Assembly (NCBI GenBank): GCA_045648765.1
Contig: JAZROQ010000041.1
Location: forward strand, 87,556-151,555
Reading direction: 5' to 3'
From: RGIG3009 sp045648765
Lineage (GTDB): Bacteria > Bacillota > Clostridia > Oscillospirales > Acutalibacteraceae
DNA: 64,000 nucleotides
A program made the position numbers and the translations under genes. Shown here one piece after another: positions 49,490 to 58,494 of this stretch (position 1 is its first letter; each line of letters begins with the position of its first letter). The notes under the pieces were generated by a model. The model did not search any database and had not been told where the DNA came from. It saw nothing but the letters and a program-made list of their open reading frames with translations.

Positions 49490-50278
49490 CTAAAACAAGA
49501 TATACGAATTTTGGTTTTCAGGCGGAGCAACGTCCAGCAAATAATCCACACTCTCGCACATATCTGCCGCTTGAAGTTGTTCCTTTGCAGATGCGGCAGC
49601 CAACATAGGCAAGTTGTTTTCTTTGCTTAAATGTCCCAGTGAAAAGCGTGTCGTGCCATGGCGCACTAAATTCGGCAATTCTTTTGCACAAGCATCATTG
49701 GAAAGATGACCTGTCGGTGATAAAATACGTCGTTTAAGCACGTATGGATACGGTCCGTTTTCCAGCATACGAATATCGTGATTGGATTCGATATGTATTA
49801 AATCACAACCGAGCAAATTTTCGCGAACCGTATCAGTCATCACACCCAAATCGGTGGCAATGCCGACCCGTCGTTCATCGGAAAGCGTGATACAAAAACC
49901 GTTGCTTTCAAGGCTATCGTGCGAAGTGGCAAACGATGTCACTAAAAAATCATCCAACTGAACTGTCCCGTCAATCACCGAACAAGCATCGGAAGATAGC
50001 AAAGCACCGCTTTGAAGCAACCCTGTTCGTGTGCCTGACGAAGCAAAAACAGGTGTTCCGTATTTTTTTTGAAAAACACGTAAACCAGCAGTGTGGTCTG
50101 TGTGTTCGTGTGTCACAAAAATAGCGCGAACGGCTTTTGGGTCAATTCCGCGTTCCGTCAAAGCACGTTCAATACGACGGGCGCTGACACCCACATCAAT
50201 CAAAATGCCGCAAGTAGCTGTGCCCACGTACAAGCAATTACCATTGCTACCGCTGAACAAAGAACAAAATCTCGCCAT
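49490..50278 (-). CDS. walJ: WalJ/YycJ-type metallo-beta-lactamase-fold hydrolase
   Basis: The 262-residue protein begins CSLFSGSNGNCLYV and has the metal motif THEHTDH near residue 56, then SHDSLESNGF and IESNHD, typical of YycJ. YycJ/WalJ is tied to the WalRK cell-wall two-component system and has 5'-3' exonuclease-type activity in some species. The walRK genes are not in the window. GAGAGG precedes ATG 50278. Confidence 0.92.
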   Translation of the reverse strand: MARFCSLFSGSNGNCLYVGTATCGILIDVGVSARRIERALTERGIDPKAVRAIFVTHEHTDHTAGLRVFQKKYGTPVFASSGTRTGLLQSGALLSSDACSVIDGTVQLDDFLVTSFATSHDSLESNGFCITLSDERRVGIATDLGVMTDTVRENLLGCDLIHIESNHDIRMLENGPYPYVLKRRILSPTGHLSNDACAKELPNLVRHGTTRFSLGHLSKENNLPMLAAASAKEQLQAADMCESVDYLLDVAPPENQNSYILF

Positions 50279-50297
50279 TGATATTTCCTCTCAAAAA

Positions 50298-50326
50298 AAG
50301 CGCACACCCACAAACGGTGTGCGCTT
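50298..50326 (-). terminator. Terminator between murA and walJ
   Basis: AAGCGCACACC pairs with GGTGTGCGCTT around a seven-base loop and is followed by a T-run on the minus strand. Confidence 0.8.
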
Positions 50327-50331
50327 AAAAA

Positions 50332-51621
50332 TTAAAGTGCTTGTGGGAAAACGAGTTCGTCGTTTTCGGTAAAGCGCTGAATATCAGCACCTAAACTTTG
50401 CAGTTTTTCTACCAAATCCTCGTACCCGCGTTCGATATGGTGAATATCTTCTACCACGGTTTCCCCTTTTGCTGCCAACGCTGCAATCACCATTGCAGCA
50501 CCCGCACGCAAGTCGATTGCCTTTACAGGAGCGGCATTGAGTTGTGCAATGCCTTGCACCACAGCTAATTTGCCATCCACTTGTATATCGGCGCCCATAC
50601 GGCGCAATTCATCAACGTAACGAAAACGATTTTCCCACACACCTTCGTTGATAATGCTTGTCCCTTCTGCGAGCGACAACAGCACCGCTACTTGAGGTTG
50701 CATATCGGTTGGGAAACCGGGATGCGGCATGGTTTTGACGTTGCAGTGACACAACCGACCGTTGGAGGAAACGCGAATTTCTTCGTCAAATTCCTCGATT
50801 TCGGCGCCCATTTCTTGCAACTTTGCGGTGATGGATTCCAAGTGTTTGGGAATAACGTTTTTGACCAACACATCGCCTCCTGTGGCAACTGCCGCTGCCA
50901 TATAGGTTCCGGCTTCGATTTGGTCGGGGATAATGGAATACGTTGTACCATACAGATGCTCAACGCCGTAAATTTTGATGACGTCAGTACCGGCGCCGCG
51001 AATATCGGCACCCATGGAGTTTAAGAAGTTTGCCAAGTCGACGATGTGAGGTTCTTTGGCGGCATTTTCAATCACGGTGACGCCCTTGGCATAAACCGCC
51101 GCCAACATAATGTTGACGGTTGCGCCAACTGATACCATATCCAAATATACCGAACTACCAACAAGTTCTTCTGCTTGTGCTTCGATCATGCCATTTTTCA
51201 GCGGCAAAACTTTGGCGCCGAGACAAGAAAAGCCTTTTAAATGTTGGTCGATCGGACGAACGCCGAAGTAGCAACCACCCGGCATGGGAACGTTGGCCCT
51301 GCCAAACCGACCAAGCAACGCACCGATAAAGTAGTATGACGCGCGCATTTTTTTTGCCAAATCGTGAGGAACGGTTTGGGTGACAATAGTGCGAGAGTCA
51401 ATTTCCACGGTGTGTTTATCTAAACGGCGCACAGTGGCACCAAGGGATGACAAAATCTCCAACGCTGTGGCAACGTCGGCAATATTGGGAATATTTTCAA
51501 TACGGCAAATGCCGTTTGCCAACACCGCAGCGGGTAAAATAGCAACAACGGCGTTTTTAGCACCGCTGATACACACTTCGCCCTTTAACGGATGGCCGCC
51601 TCCAATGCGATATTTATCCAA
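50332..51621 (-). CDS. murA: UDP-N-acetylglucosamine 1-carboxyvinyltransferase MurA
   Basis: MurA starts peptidoglycan synthesis by adding enolpyruvate to UDP-N-acetylglucosamine and is the fosfomycin target. The 429-residue protein has GAKNAVVAILPA near residue 20 and the active-site Cys117 in MPGGCYFGVRPIDQH; a cysteine rather than aspartate here predicts fosfomycin sensitivity. TTG 51621 is chosen because GAGGAG lies 8 bases upstream and gives the usual (M)DKYRIGGG start. Confidence 0.96.
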   Translation of the reverse strand: MDKYRIGGGHPLKGEVCISGAKNAVVAILPAAVLANGICRIENIPNIADVATALEILSSLGATVRRLDKHTVEIDSRTIVTQTVPHDLAKKMRASYYFIGALLGRFGRANVPMPGGCYFGVRPIDQHLKGFSCLGAKVLPLKNGMIEAQAEELVGSSVYLDMVSVGATVNIMLAAVYAKGVTVIENAAKEPHIVDLANFLNSMGADIRGAGTDVIKIYGVEHLYGTTYSIIPDQIEAGTYMAAAVATGGDVLVKNVIPKHLESITAKLQEMGAEIEEFDEEIRVSSNGRLCHCNVKTMPHPGFPTDMQPQVAVLLSLAEGTSIINEGVWENRFRYVDELRRMGADIQVDGKLAVVQGIAQLNAAPVKAIDLRAGAAMVIAALAAKGETVVEDIHHIERGYEDLVEKLQSLGADIQRFTENDELVFPQAL

Positions 51622-51676
51622 AAAACCCACTCCTCAAAGTTTAGGTTTATGATAGTTATTACACCCTACTCAATAT

Positions 51677-51704
51677 AGTATACCACAGTTTTTATAAAAA
51701 TCAA
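51677..51704 (-). promoter_or_regulatory. Sigma-A-type promoter of murA
   Basis: On the minus strand TTGATT (plus 51699-51704) and TATACT (plus 51677-51682) are separated by 16 bases. Confidence 0.55.
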
Positions 51705-51741
51705 ACATTTTCTATAAAAAGTTCGTTTTTATTTTTTGAAG

Positions 51742-51757
51742 ATACTATATATAGTAT
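51742..51757. repeat. 16-base perfect palindrome between the LUD gene and murA
   Basis: ATACTATATATAGTAT is a perfect palindrome 10 bases beyond the LUD gene stop. The half-site TATAGTAT also occurs at the murA -10 region. It may be a regulator site. Confidence 0.45.
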
Positions 51758-51766
51758 GACCCATTT

Positions 51767-52423
51767 TTAAAATCCAAGTGATTCTCCCACCAAAATGACG
51801 TGAATGCGGTCTTTTTCGCGCTGAAAAGCCGAAATAACACCGGATACACAAATACGTTGCGGAGAAGTGCAACCTTGTGCCATTGTACCATCGGGGAACA
51901 AGCAATGTCCTGTTTTGGCGCACGGTGTTTGACAGTTTAAACGGCGTGTATTCAGCGGAGCTGCAATCGTTTTAACGCGTTTTACGGCTGCCGGTAAATC
52001 CTCTACAATCTTGTTGCACCCGACCACTAAAATCACTTTTTCGGGGCCAAAGCACAAAGCGGAAACGCGGTTCCCTTTTCCATCGACATTATACAATTCA
52101 CCTTTTTGGGTAACGGCATTAGACGAACACAAAAACGTTTTTGCAGACAAACCTTGACGCATACGTTCTAAACGTTCTTCGGATGTTAGCCCCGGTTCGT
52201 CACGGTCAATAAAGACATATTTCCCGCTGCGCAAAAGATCCATAACTCCGCTTTCTTGCAAGGTTTGCGATCCGCCGACAGCAACGGTTTGCCCTTCTTG
52301 TAATAATGTAGACAATAAAGGAACAACTTGTTCTTTATTTTCCACACAATAAGTGCGAATATTATTCTTTTCCAGTGCTGCGGCAACGATTTCCAATTGT
52401 GATAATGTCATGGTTTCGCTCAT
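51767..52423 (-). CDS. LUD-domain protein (LutC/YkgG-like)
   Basis: The 218-residue protein has the LUD (DUF162) fold: TVAVGGSQTLQESGVMDLLRSG, then FLCSSNAVTQKGELYNVDGKGNRV and VILVVGCNKIV. LUD proteins take part in lactate oxidation with LutA and LutB, but stand-alone copies like this one have no known role. A cysteine group near the C-terminus (CQTPCAKTGHC) is unusual and could bind metal. Its ATG overlaps the rpiB stop by one base, so it is translationally coupled. Confidence 0.88.
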   Translation of the reverse strand: MSETMTLSQLEIVAAALEKNNIRTYCVENKEQVVPLLSTLLQEGQTVAVGGSQTLQESGVMDLLRSGKYVFIDRDEPGLTSEERLERMRQGLSAKTFLCSSNAVTQKGELYNVDGKGNRVSALCFGPEKVILVVGCNKIVEDLPAAVKRVKTIAAPLNTRRLNCQTPCAKTGHCLFPDGTMAQGCTSPQRICVSGVISAFQREKDRIHVILVGESLGF

Positions 52424-52872
52424 TATTCCAGCCCCTGTTCTTGTTCTAATTTGGTGATTAAATCAACACGTTGTTGATGGCGACCGCTTTCAAACGGTGT
52501 GTTAAGGAAGGTGGTAACAATACTTTTAGCAAGTTCCGCACCCGTAACACGAGCACCAATGGCTACCATGTTGGCATCGTTATGGCGGCGGGTAAGTTCA
52601 GCCGAAAGAGGTTCGCTGCAAAGCGCGCAACGAATACCGTGTACTTTATTGGCGGCAATGCTAATCCCAATGCCGGTACCGCAAATCACAATACCTTTGT
52701 CGCAAGTGCCGTCGGCAACGGCTTTGGCTGCGCGTGCGGCAAAAATCGGGTAATGGCAACTATCGGTTGTATGAGTGCCAAAATCGATATATTCCTCCCC
52801 CATGTCTGTGAGCATGGCTTCAATTTCTTTCTTTAATTCAACGGCTGCGTGATCACAAGCAATCGCAATCAT
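52423..52872 (-). CDS. rpiB: Ribose-5-phosphate isomerase B
   Basis: RpiB interconverts ribose 5-phosphate and ribulose 5-phosphate. The 149-residue protein begins IAIACDHAAVELK and has the active-site region GIVICGTGIGISIAANK and RRHNDANMVAIGAR. The AAAAGGAG site before ATG 52872 sets the start; the open frame to 52959 runs through the terminator of the upstream gene. Confidence 0.96.
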   Translation of the reverse strand: MIAIACDHAAVELKKEIEAMLTDMGEEYIDFGTHTTDSCHYPIFAARAAKAVADGTCDKGIVICGTGIGISIAANKVHGIRCALCSEPLSAELTRRHNDANMVAIGARVTGAELAKSIVTTFLNTPFESGRHQQRVDLITKLEQEQGLE

Positions 52873-52903
52873 ATTATTTTCTCCTTTTATAAAACAGATT
52901 TGT

Positions 52904-52937
52904 AAAAAAAGGAAACGCAGGGCGTTTCCTTTTTTTT
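52904..52937. terminator. Terminator of the ispH-rpsA gene
   Basis: GGAAACGC pairs with GCGTTTCC, flanked by seven A and eight T, so it is strong in both directions. Confidence 0.8.
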
Positions 52938-52948
52938 GATAAACTTTC

Positions 52949-54991
52949 TTATTCTGCAACTTCTTCGGCGGGTGTTTCTTCGACAGCCGCTTCTTCTGTT
53001 GCCTCTTCCACTGCGGGTGCTTCTTCGAGCAACGCGCGAATAGACAAGCTGATGCGGTTGGTTTCGGTGTCGACAGCCGTGATTTTCACTTGTACTTCTT
53101 CGCCGACTTTCAACGCATCTTGCGGTTTGTCAATGCGGCGGTTTGCAATTTGCGAAATGTGAATAAGACCATCCACACCAGGCATGATTTGAGCAAAGGC
53201 GCCAAAGGTGGTCATACCCACAATTTTGGCGGTAGCAACATCACCCACAGCGTATTTTGCTTTGAAGATTTCGAACGGATTATCTTCTGCACGGCGGTAG
53301 CCGAGAGAAATCTTTTGTTTTTCCATATCCAAATCACGGATATATACTTCGACAGTGTCGCCAATGCTGACAACTTCGGAAGGATGTTTGATGTGATTCC
53401 ACGAAAGTTCCGAAACGTGAATCATACCGTCGACGCCGCCCAAATCCACAAACGCACCGTAGGAAGTCATGGATTTGACAGTGCCGGTATATTTTTGACC
53501 AACTTCTGCCGTGGCAAAGAAAGCATCTTTCTTTGCTTTGAGTTCTTCACGAGCAACGTCACGAATCGAGCCAAGGGCACGACGACGAGCGTGATTGATT
53601 TCGATGATTTTGAAACGAACGTTTTGTTTGAGCAAGGGAGTTAAGTCTTCCATACGGGCTACCGAAGCGCGGGAAGCCGGCACAAACACTTTGACGCCGT
53701 GGGAAACAACCAAAACGCCACCTTTGATAACGTCGGTAACAACACCTTCCAAAATTTCACCGCTTTCGCAAGCAGCAACAATGGTATCCCAGCCTTTTTT
53801 GGCGTCGATACGTTTTTTGGAAAGCATAATGGTGCCTTCTTGGTCGTTGGTACGCATGATCAGCAATTCCAGTTCGTCACCGATTTTTACCAAATCGGCA
53901 GGATTGGTGCCGGCAGCCGACAATTCGTCGACAGGGATGTAACCGGTTTGTTTACGACCGACAACTTCGACCTGCACTTCGTTGGGGGCAACAGCCACAA
54001 CGATACCGCGTACTCTTTCATCTGTAGTTAAACTTTGAAGAGATGCTTCTAAAGCCTCTTCAAAACTCATTTCGTCAAAGGATTTGACTTGCTCGACGGC
54101 TTCTGCCGCCACATTTTCTTGGACTTCGCTGTTGTTGACAATCTCGGACATGGTTGAAAGTACCTCCTTAATTATATCGGCCGGTGTCGATGCTCCGGCT
54201 GTCACACCGATAGCACGCGCATTTACAAAAGTTTCTGCCTTTAATTCTGCTGCTGTTTCCACCAAAACCGTGGAGCAATACGGACGGCACACCTCTTGCA
54301 ATTTGGCGGTGTTTGAGCTTTGACGCCCACCGACAATCACCATCACATCACTTTGTTGTGACAGGGCCACTGCCTCTTCCTGTCTTTTGGCAGTCGCATT
54401 ACATATTGTATCAAAGATTATTGAATTTGTATAGTGTTTTTTTACAATTTCGGCGCACTTTTTCCAAATATTCTGCTGAAAAGTGGTCTGTGAAACCAAA
54501 ATTACGGCTTTTTCAGCCGACACTTTATCGGAATTGATAAAGTTATGTACTTGTTCTTCGGTCGAAAAGACATAAGATTCCCCACAACAGTGACCGCGAA
54601 TGCCGACAACTTCGGGGTGTCCTTCGTCTCCGGCAATAAAAACAACCGCACCTTTTTTTGATTCTTCAGCCACAATGCGATGGATTTTTGCCACAAAAGG
54701 ACATGTGGCATCGTGCACACAAAGTCCCGCTGTGCAAATATCATCGTACACCGATTGCGGCACACCGTGCGAACGAATAACCAGCGTGGAACCGAGCGGA
54801 GCTTCTTGCGGGGTATCAACAATTTTAACACCGCGATCGGCAAGTGATTGTACCATTTGCGGGTTATGGATAATTGGGCCCAACGTGCAAACGCGCTCGC
54901 CGTTATCGAGAAGCGTATTCACGGCATCGACCGCCCGTTGTACACCAAAACAAAAACCGGCAGAATCTGCCACACGAATAATTTTATTCAT
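52949..54991 (-). CDS. ispH: Fusion of IspH reductase and ribosomal protein S1
   Basis: The 680-residue protein joins two functions. Residues 1-285 form IspH, which makes isopentenyl and dimethylallyl diphosphate in the last MEP-pathway step, with the iron-sulfur ligands Cys14, Cys97 and Cys197. Residues about 325-655 hold four S1 RNA-binding repeats (for instance GTVKSMTSYGAFVDLGGVDGMIHVSEL), followed by an acidic Ala/Glu/Thr tail. The fusion is known from Clostridia and is a good taxonomic mark. No internal ribosome binding site for a separate S1 was noticed. Its first 8 bases overlap plsC. Confidence 0.96.
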   Translation of the reverse strand: MNKIIRVADSAGFCFGVQRAVDAVNTLLDNGERVCTLGPIIHNPQMVQSLADRGVKIVDTPQEAPLGSTLVIRSHGVPQSVYDDICTAGLCVHDATCPFVAKIHRIVAEESKKGAVVFIAGDEGHPEVVGIRGHCCGESYVFSTEEQVHNFINSDKVSAEKAVILVSQTTFQQNIWKKCAEIVKKHYTNSIIFDTICNATAKRQEEAVALSQQSDVMVIVGGRQSSNTAKLQEVCRPYCSTVLVETAAELKAETFVNARAIGVTAGASTPADIIKEVLSTMSEIVNNSEVQENVAAEAVEQVKSFDEMSFEEALEASLQSLTTDERVRGIVVAVAPNEVQVEVVGRKQTGYIPVDELSAAGTNPADLVKIGDELELLIMRTNDQEGTIMLSKKRIDAKKGWDTIVAACESGEILEGVVTDVIKGGVLVVSHGVKVFVPASRASVARMEDLTPLLKQNVRFKIIEINHARRRALGSIRDVAREELKAKKDAFFATAEVGQKYTGTVKSMTSYGAFVDLGGVDGMIHVSELSWNHIKHPSEVVSIGDTVEVYIRDLDMEKQKISLGYRRAEDNPFEIFKAKYAVGDVATAKIVGMTTFGAFAQIMPGVDGLIHISQIANRRIDKPQDALKVGEEVQVKITAVDTETNRISLSIRALLEEAPAVEEATEEAAVEETPAEEVAE

Positions 54992-55592
54992 ATTCTTCTA
55001 TCTGCTGTGAGATAGCCTCCATAATGCGGCGTGTGGCAAAACGAATATCGGGATGTTCTGCGTCTGCTAAGTGAAGTTCTTCCACCGACAACGGTTTTCC
55101 ATAAACAATTGTAATAGGTCTAAACAATCGAATGCGCTGTTTATGGGTGACAATCGCCGTAGGCAATATGGTAGCACCGGTTTTGGCAGCAATAAAAGCC
55201 ACACCCGATTTTGGGCGCAACAGTTTGCCGGTTTTTGAACGAGTGCCTTCGGGGAAAATACCTAAAATCTTTCCTTCTGCAACCAACGCTTCTGCCGTAT
55301 CCAGTGCAGCAGTGTCACCCGTTCCGCGACGAACGGGAAAAGCGCCAAATTGTTTTCCCAAAAGCCAAGAAAACAAACGGTTGCAAAACAACTCCGATTT
55401 TGCCATAAAATAGATATGACGATGTGGTTTTGCAGTGATTAGCAACACAGGATCCCAATTGGAAATATGGTTAGAACACAAAATCAGCGGTGTAGAAGCA
55501 GTCGGGAAATTTTCTACCCCCACTTCCCTTACACGCATAACAAAGCGCACCAAGGGGCCAAGTGTTTTAATTAATGCGCGACCTAACCACAT
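54984..55592 (-). CDS. plsC: 1-acyl-sn-glycerol-3-phosphate acyltransferase
   Basis: PlsC makes phosphatidic acid from lysophosphatidic acid. The 202-residue protein has the catalytic HX4D motif in NHISNWDP near residue 42 and the glycerophosphate motif FPEGTRSKTG near residue 118. ATG 55592 follows AAGGGA; TTG 55598 is a weaker choice. It sits between cmk and ispH-rpsA, the usual clostridial cmk-plsC-ispH order, with a 6-base gap to cmk. Confidence 0.95.
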   Translation of the reverse strand: MWLGRALIKTLGPLVRFVMRVREVGVENFPTASTPLILCSNHISNWDPVLLITAKPHRHIYFMAKSELFCNRLFSWLLGKQFGAFPVRRGTGDTAALDTAEALVAEGKILGIFPEGTRSKTGKLLRPKSGVAFIAAKTGATILPTAIVTHKQRIRLFRPITIVYGKPLSVEELHLADAEHPDIRFATRRIMEAISQQIEEYE

Positions 55593-55598
55593 ATGCAA

Positions 55599-56282
55599 TC
55601 ATCCCTTCAACGACGTTAAAATTATTTCTTTGAGCAGTGCTACCGATTGTTCCAAATTAATGCCATCGGTATTAACAATTTTGGAATCTTCTGCCGGTTT
55701 GAGCGGTGCCGTGGCGCGGTGTGAATCGTTATAATCCCGCACTTTCATATCTTCCAGCACTTCTTCGTAAGTAACTTTTGTTCCTTTTTCGACTAATTCC
55801 AACAAACGACGACGTGCGCGTTCTTCGGCGGACGCTGTCAGAAAGATTTTTACGTCGGCAAACGGCAATACCACCGTTCCGATATCACGTCCGTCCATAA
55901 TCACATTTTCACGCCGTGCTGTATCTTGCTGTAAATGAAACAAGAATTCTCGCACTTTCGGTATGGCAGAAACCGCAGACGCCGCCATCGAAACTTCGGG
56001 AGTTCGGATATAAGCGTTGACATCTGCACCGTTGAGGAAAACATGTTGTTCGCCATCCACATATCCCATAGAAACCGTAAGACCGGGTAACAAAGCAACT
56101 ACCGACTCGTCGTCTTTAGGGTTTATGTTTTGCTGTAACACAGCATATCCAACGGTACGATACAAAGCGCCGGTATCCACATAAATATATCCCAATTCTT
56201 TTGCCAAAATACGGGCAATGGTGCTTTTTCCCGCACCGGAAGGACCATCAATAGCAATGGCAACTGTCTTTTTTTCTGACAT
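55599..56282 (-). CDS. cmk: Cytidylate kinase
   Basis: Cmk phosphorylates CMP and dCMP. The 227-residue protein has Walker A DGPSGAGKST at residues 9-18, YVDTGALYR, the GRDIGTVV motif and the lid region with ERARRRL. AAGGAGTGG precedes ATG 56282; the frame open to 56381 overlaps the upstream gene and has no site. Confidence 0.97.
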   Translation of the reverse strand: MSEKKTVAIAIDGPSGAGKSTIARILAKELGYIYVDTGALYRTVGYAVLQQNINPKDDESVVALLPGLTVSMGYVDGEQHVFLNGADVNAYIRTPEVSMAASAVSAIPKVREFLFHLQQDTARRENVIMDGRDIGTVVLPFADVKIFLTASAEERARRRLLELVEKGTKVTYEEVLEDMKVRDYNDSHRATAPLKPAEDSKIVNTDGINLEQSVALLKEIILTSLKG

Positions 56283-56301
56283 ATGTTTTTCCACTCCTTG
56301 T

Positions 56302-57528
56302 TTATTGGATATGTGAACCGGCGGCATAGCCGGTTGAAAAAGCAATTTGCAAATTAAAGCCACCGGTATAGGCATCGACATCTAACACTTCACCGGCAAA
56401 ATACAAACCACTTGCCAATTTTGATTCCATGGTAGTTGCATTTACCTCTCGTGTGCTGACACCGCCCGAAGTGACAATTGCCTCGTCAATCGGGCGAAAA
56501 CCTGCCACCGTCACAGGTAACGCTTTTAAGCATTGTCCCAAAGCGTGGCGTTCTTCCCGCAAAATCGAGTGACATTTCTTTTCCCCTGGTATTTTGCAAA
56601 GTGAAAGCACAGGAGAAATCAACAACCGTGGCAAAAGTTCTGCTAATGTGTTACCCACACACGCGTTTTTGTGTGTTTCCAACTCGCGAACCAGTCGAGC
56701 ATCCAGTTGTTCGGGCGTGAGTGCAGGTTTTAAATCTATCAACAGTCGATAGCGACCGCGTTCCATGTTTCGAAAATGAGCACTGGCACTTAAAACCATG
56801 GGGCCGGAAACGCCAAAATGGGTAAAGAGCATTTCACCAAAGTCGGTATATACGGTTTTGCCGGTCTTGGTATCCACCGCCGTTAAACCGCAATTTTTAA
56901 GTGATAGCCCTTGCGCATCGGCGCACCAAGCATCCACAGTGGTAAGCGCTACCAAAGACGGACGGGGCGGTACAACGGTATGCCCTGCTTGTTGAGCCAA
57001 CAAATAACCATCACCGGTCGAGCCGGTGGCAGGATAGGAGCAACCGCCGGTGCAAACAATGGTGGCGTATGCTGTGTATTGTTTGCCGCTTTCGGTTTTG
57101 ACACCACAACAAACACCATCTTCTATCAACAAGTCCGTAACGCGGTCTGTTACGAAACGAACATTACCGCTTCGCGCATAGGAAACCAAGGCATCCACCA
57201 CATCTACCGCCTTGTCCGAAGCAGGAAACACGCGGTTGCCTCGCTCTGTTTTGAGAGAAAGTCCTTGTTCTTCGAGCAAAGCTACAGTATCTTGCGGAGA
57301 AAAAGCAGAAAAAGCACTATATAAAAACCGTCCGTTGCCCGGAACATTTGCCACACATTCTTGCGGTGTGCAAGCGTTTGTTACATTGCAGCGGCCTTTT
57401 CCGGTAATCATCACTTTGCGTGCCATGCGAGCGTTACGTTCGAGCACTGTTACCTGATGACCATAACGAGCTGCGGTACCGGCAGCCAACAACCCGGCCG
57501 CTCCCCCGCCAACAACAATTACCTGCAT
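56302..57528 (-). CDS. HI0933/YhiN-type FAD-dependent oxidoreductase
   Basis: The 408-residue flavoprotein has the dinucleotide-binding start VIVVGGGAAGLLAAGTAA, the GKGRCNVTN motif, CTGGCSYPATGSTGDGY and the C-terminal FAGEVLDVDAYTGGFNLQIA, typical of the HI0933 family, also annotated as aminoacetone oxidase-like or BaiN-like. The substrate is unknown. It commonly precedes cmk in Clostridia, as here (19 bases). Confidence 0.9.
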   Translation of the reverse strand: MQVIVVGGGAAGLLAAGTAARYGHQVTVLERNARMARKVMITGKGRCNVTNACTPQECVANVPGNGRFLYSAFSAFSPQDTVALLEEQGLSLKTERGNRVFPASDKAVDVVDALVSYARSGNVRFVTDRVTDLLIEDGVCCGVKTESGKQYTAYATIVCTGGCSYPATGSTGDGYLLAQQAGHTVVPPRPSLVALTTVDAWCADAQGLSLKNCGLTAVDTKTGKTVYTDFGEMLFTHFGVSGPMVLSASAHFRNMERGRYRLLIDLKPALTPEQLDARLVRELETHKNACVGNTLAELLPRLLISPVLSLCKIPGEKKCHSILREERHALGQCLKALPVTVAGFRPIDEAIVTSGGVSTREVNATTMESKLASGLYFAGEVLDVDAYTGGFNLQIAFSTGYAAGSHIQ

Positions 57529-57558
57529 GAGATTCTCCTTTGGAATTAACTGTTCACC

Positions 57559-58416
57559 TTATTTTGGTTGATATTCGTGATACGTTTCCCACAAAGCTTC
57601 CATTTCGGTTAAAACGCTTCGATTTTCCTCTATACGCCGTAAGGAAATTGCCACCAACAGAGCGTTAATAACGCTCATTGGCGCTACCAAGGAATCGACA
57701 ATAGTTGCCATATCGCTATGTGCTAACAACAAGCAATTGGCAAGTTCGGCAATCGGTGACAGTTCACTGTCTGTCAACGAAACAACGGTGGCACCCCGAG
57801 AATGCGCAAAGTGAACCGCTTTTACCGCTTTGCTGGAATAACGAGGATAACTGAGAGCGACGAACGTATCGTTCTCGTTAATAGAAAACATTTCTTCAAG
57901 CATCTCTGCTTCGCTCGATGTGCTGATATAGCGTACATCCGGCAACAAAAGGCGCAAATAGTGTGCAAAAAAGTTTGCAAGAGCACGGCAACTTCCTGCA
58001 CCAAAAACAAAAACCCGACGTGCCGAGACAAGAGAGTTAACTGCCTTATCAAAAGCTTCGGGAGACAGTTCTTCCAACGTTTTGCTAATATTGGAAATAT
58101 CGTACGATAAAACGCTTTGCAGCACCTCTTCATCTTTCATGCGAGCGCGAGTAACTTCCACGCGCTGCACGCTGGTGAGCTTGCTGCGTACCAATTCTTG
58201 AACAGCGCGCTGTAACTGCGGATACCCCTCAAACCCCAGCATCATAGCAAAACGCACTACAGTAGATTCGCTGACACCAACGGTTTGTCCCAAGGCAAAC
58301 GCTGTCATATAAGCGGCCGTATCGTAATTTTCCAATATGTAATTAGCAATGCGACGTTGTCCTTTTGAAAATCCATCCATTTTTGAGGTGATTCGCGTGG
58401 TCAAATCGGTTTTCAC
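57559..58416 (-). CDS. MurR/RpiR-family transcriptional regulator
   Basis: The 285-residue protein has an N-terminal RpiR helix-turn-helix (about 1-77, with ESTVVRFAMMLGFEGYPQLQ) and a C-terminal SIS sugar-phosphate-binding domain (about 110-250, with VFVFGAGSCRALANFF). Such regulators sense phosphosugars. GTG 58416 is chosen because GGGGAGG lies 7 bases upstream. Its promoter overlaps a perfect inverted repeat (58463-58487), which suggests self-control. No sugar operon is adjacent, so the target is unknown. Confidence 0.9.
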   Translation of the reverse strand: MKTDLTTRITSKMDGFSKGQRRIANYILENYDTAAYMTAFALGQTVGVSESTVVRFAMMLGFEGYPQLQRAVQELVRSKLTSVQRVEVTRARMKDEEVLQSVLSYDISNISKTLEELSPEAFDKAVNSLVSARRVFVFGAGSCRALANFFAHYLRLLLPDVRYISTSSEAEMLEEMFSINENDTFVALSYPRYSSKAVKAVHFAHSRGATVVSLTDSELSPIAELANCLLLAHSDMATIVDSLVAPMSVINALLVAISLRRIEENRSVLTEMEALWETYHEYQPK

Positions 58417-58438
58417 AGTCAACCCTCCCCTTTTTGCT

Positions 58439-58467
58439 ATTGTACCGCGTAAAAGAGAAAAATGCAA
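58439..58467 (-). promoter_or_regulatory. Sigma-A-type promoter of the RpiR-family gene
   Basis: On the minus strand TTGCAT (plus 58462-58467) and TACAAT (plus 58439-58444) are 17 bases apart. The -35 box lies within one arm of the inverted repeat at 58463-58487. Confidence 0.6.
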
Positions 58468-58487
58468 GAAATTTTAAATTTCTTGCA
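58463..58487. repeat. Perfect 11-base inverted repeat: RpiR operator and/or terminator
   Basis: Arms TGCAAGAAATT and AATTTCTTGCA flank a 3-base centre. It overlaps the -35 box of the RpiR gene and also lies 8 bases after the stop of the previous gene, with T-rich sequence following on the minus strand. Confidence 0.55.
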
Positions 58488-58494
58488 AAATTCA

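Noticed and set aside
53090..53644. Open frame of 184 codons on the plus strand
   Set aside because: It is antisense to the S1 repeats of the ispH-rpsA fusion.
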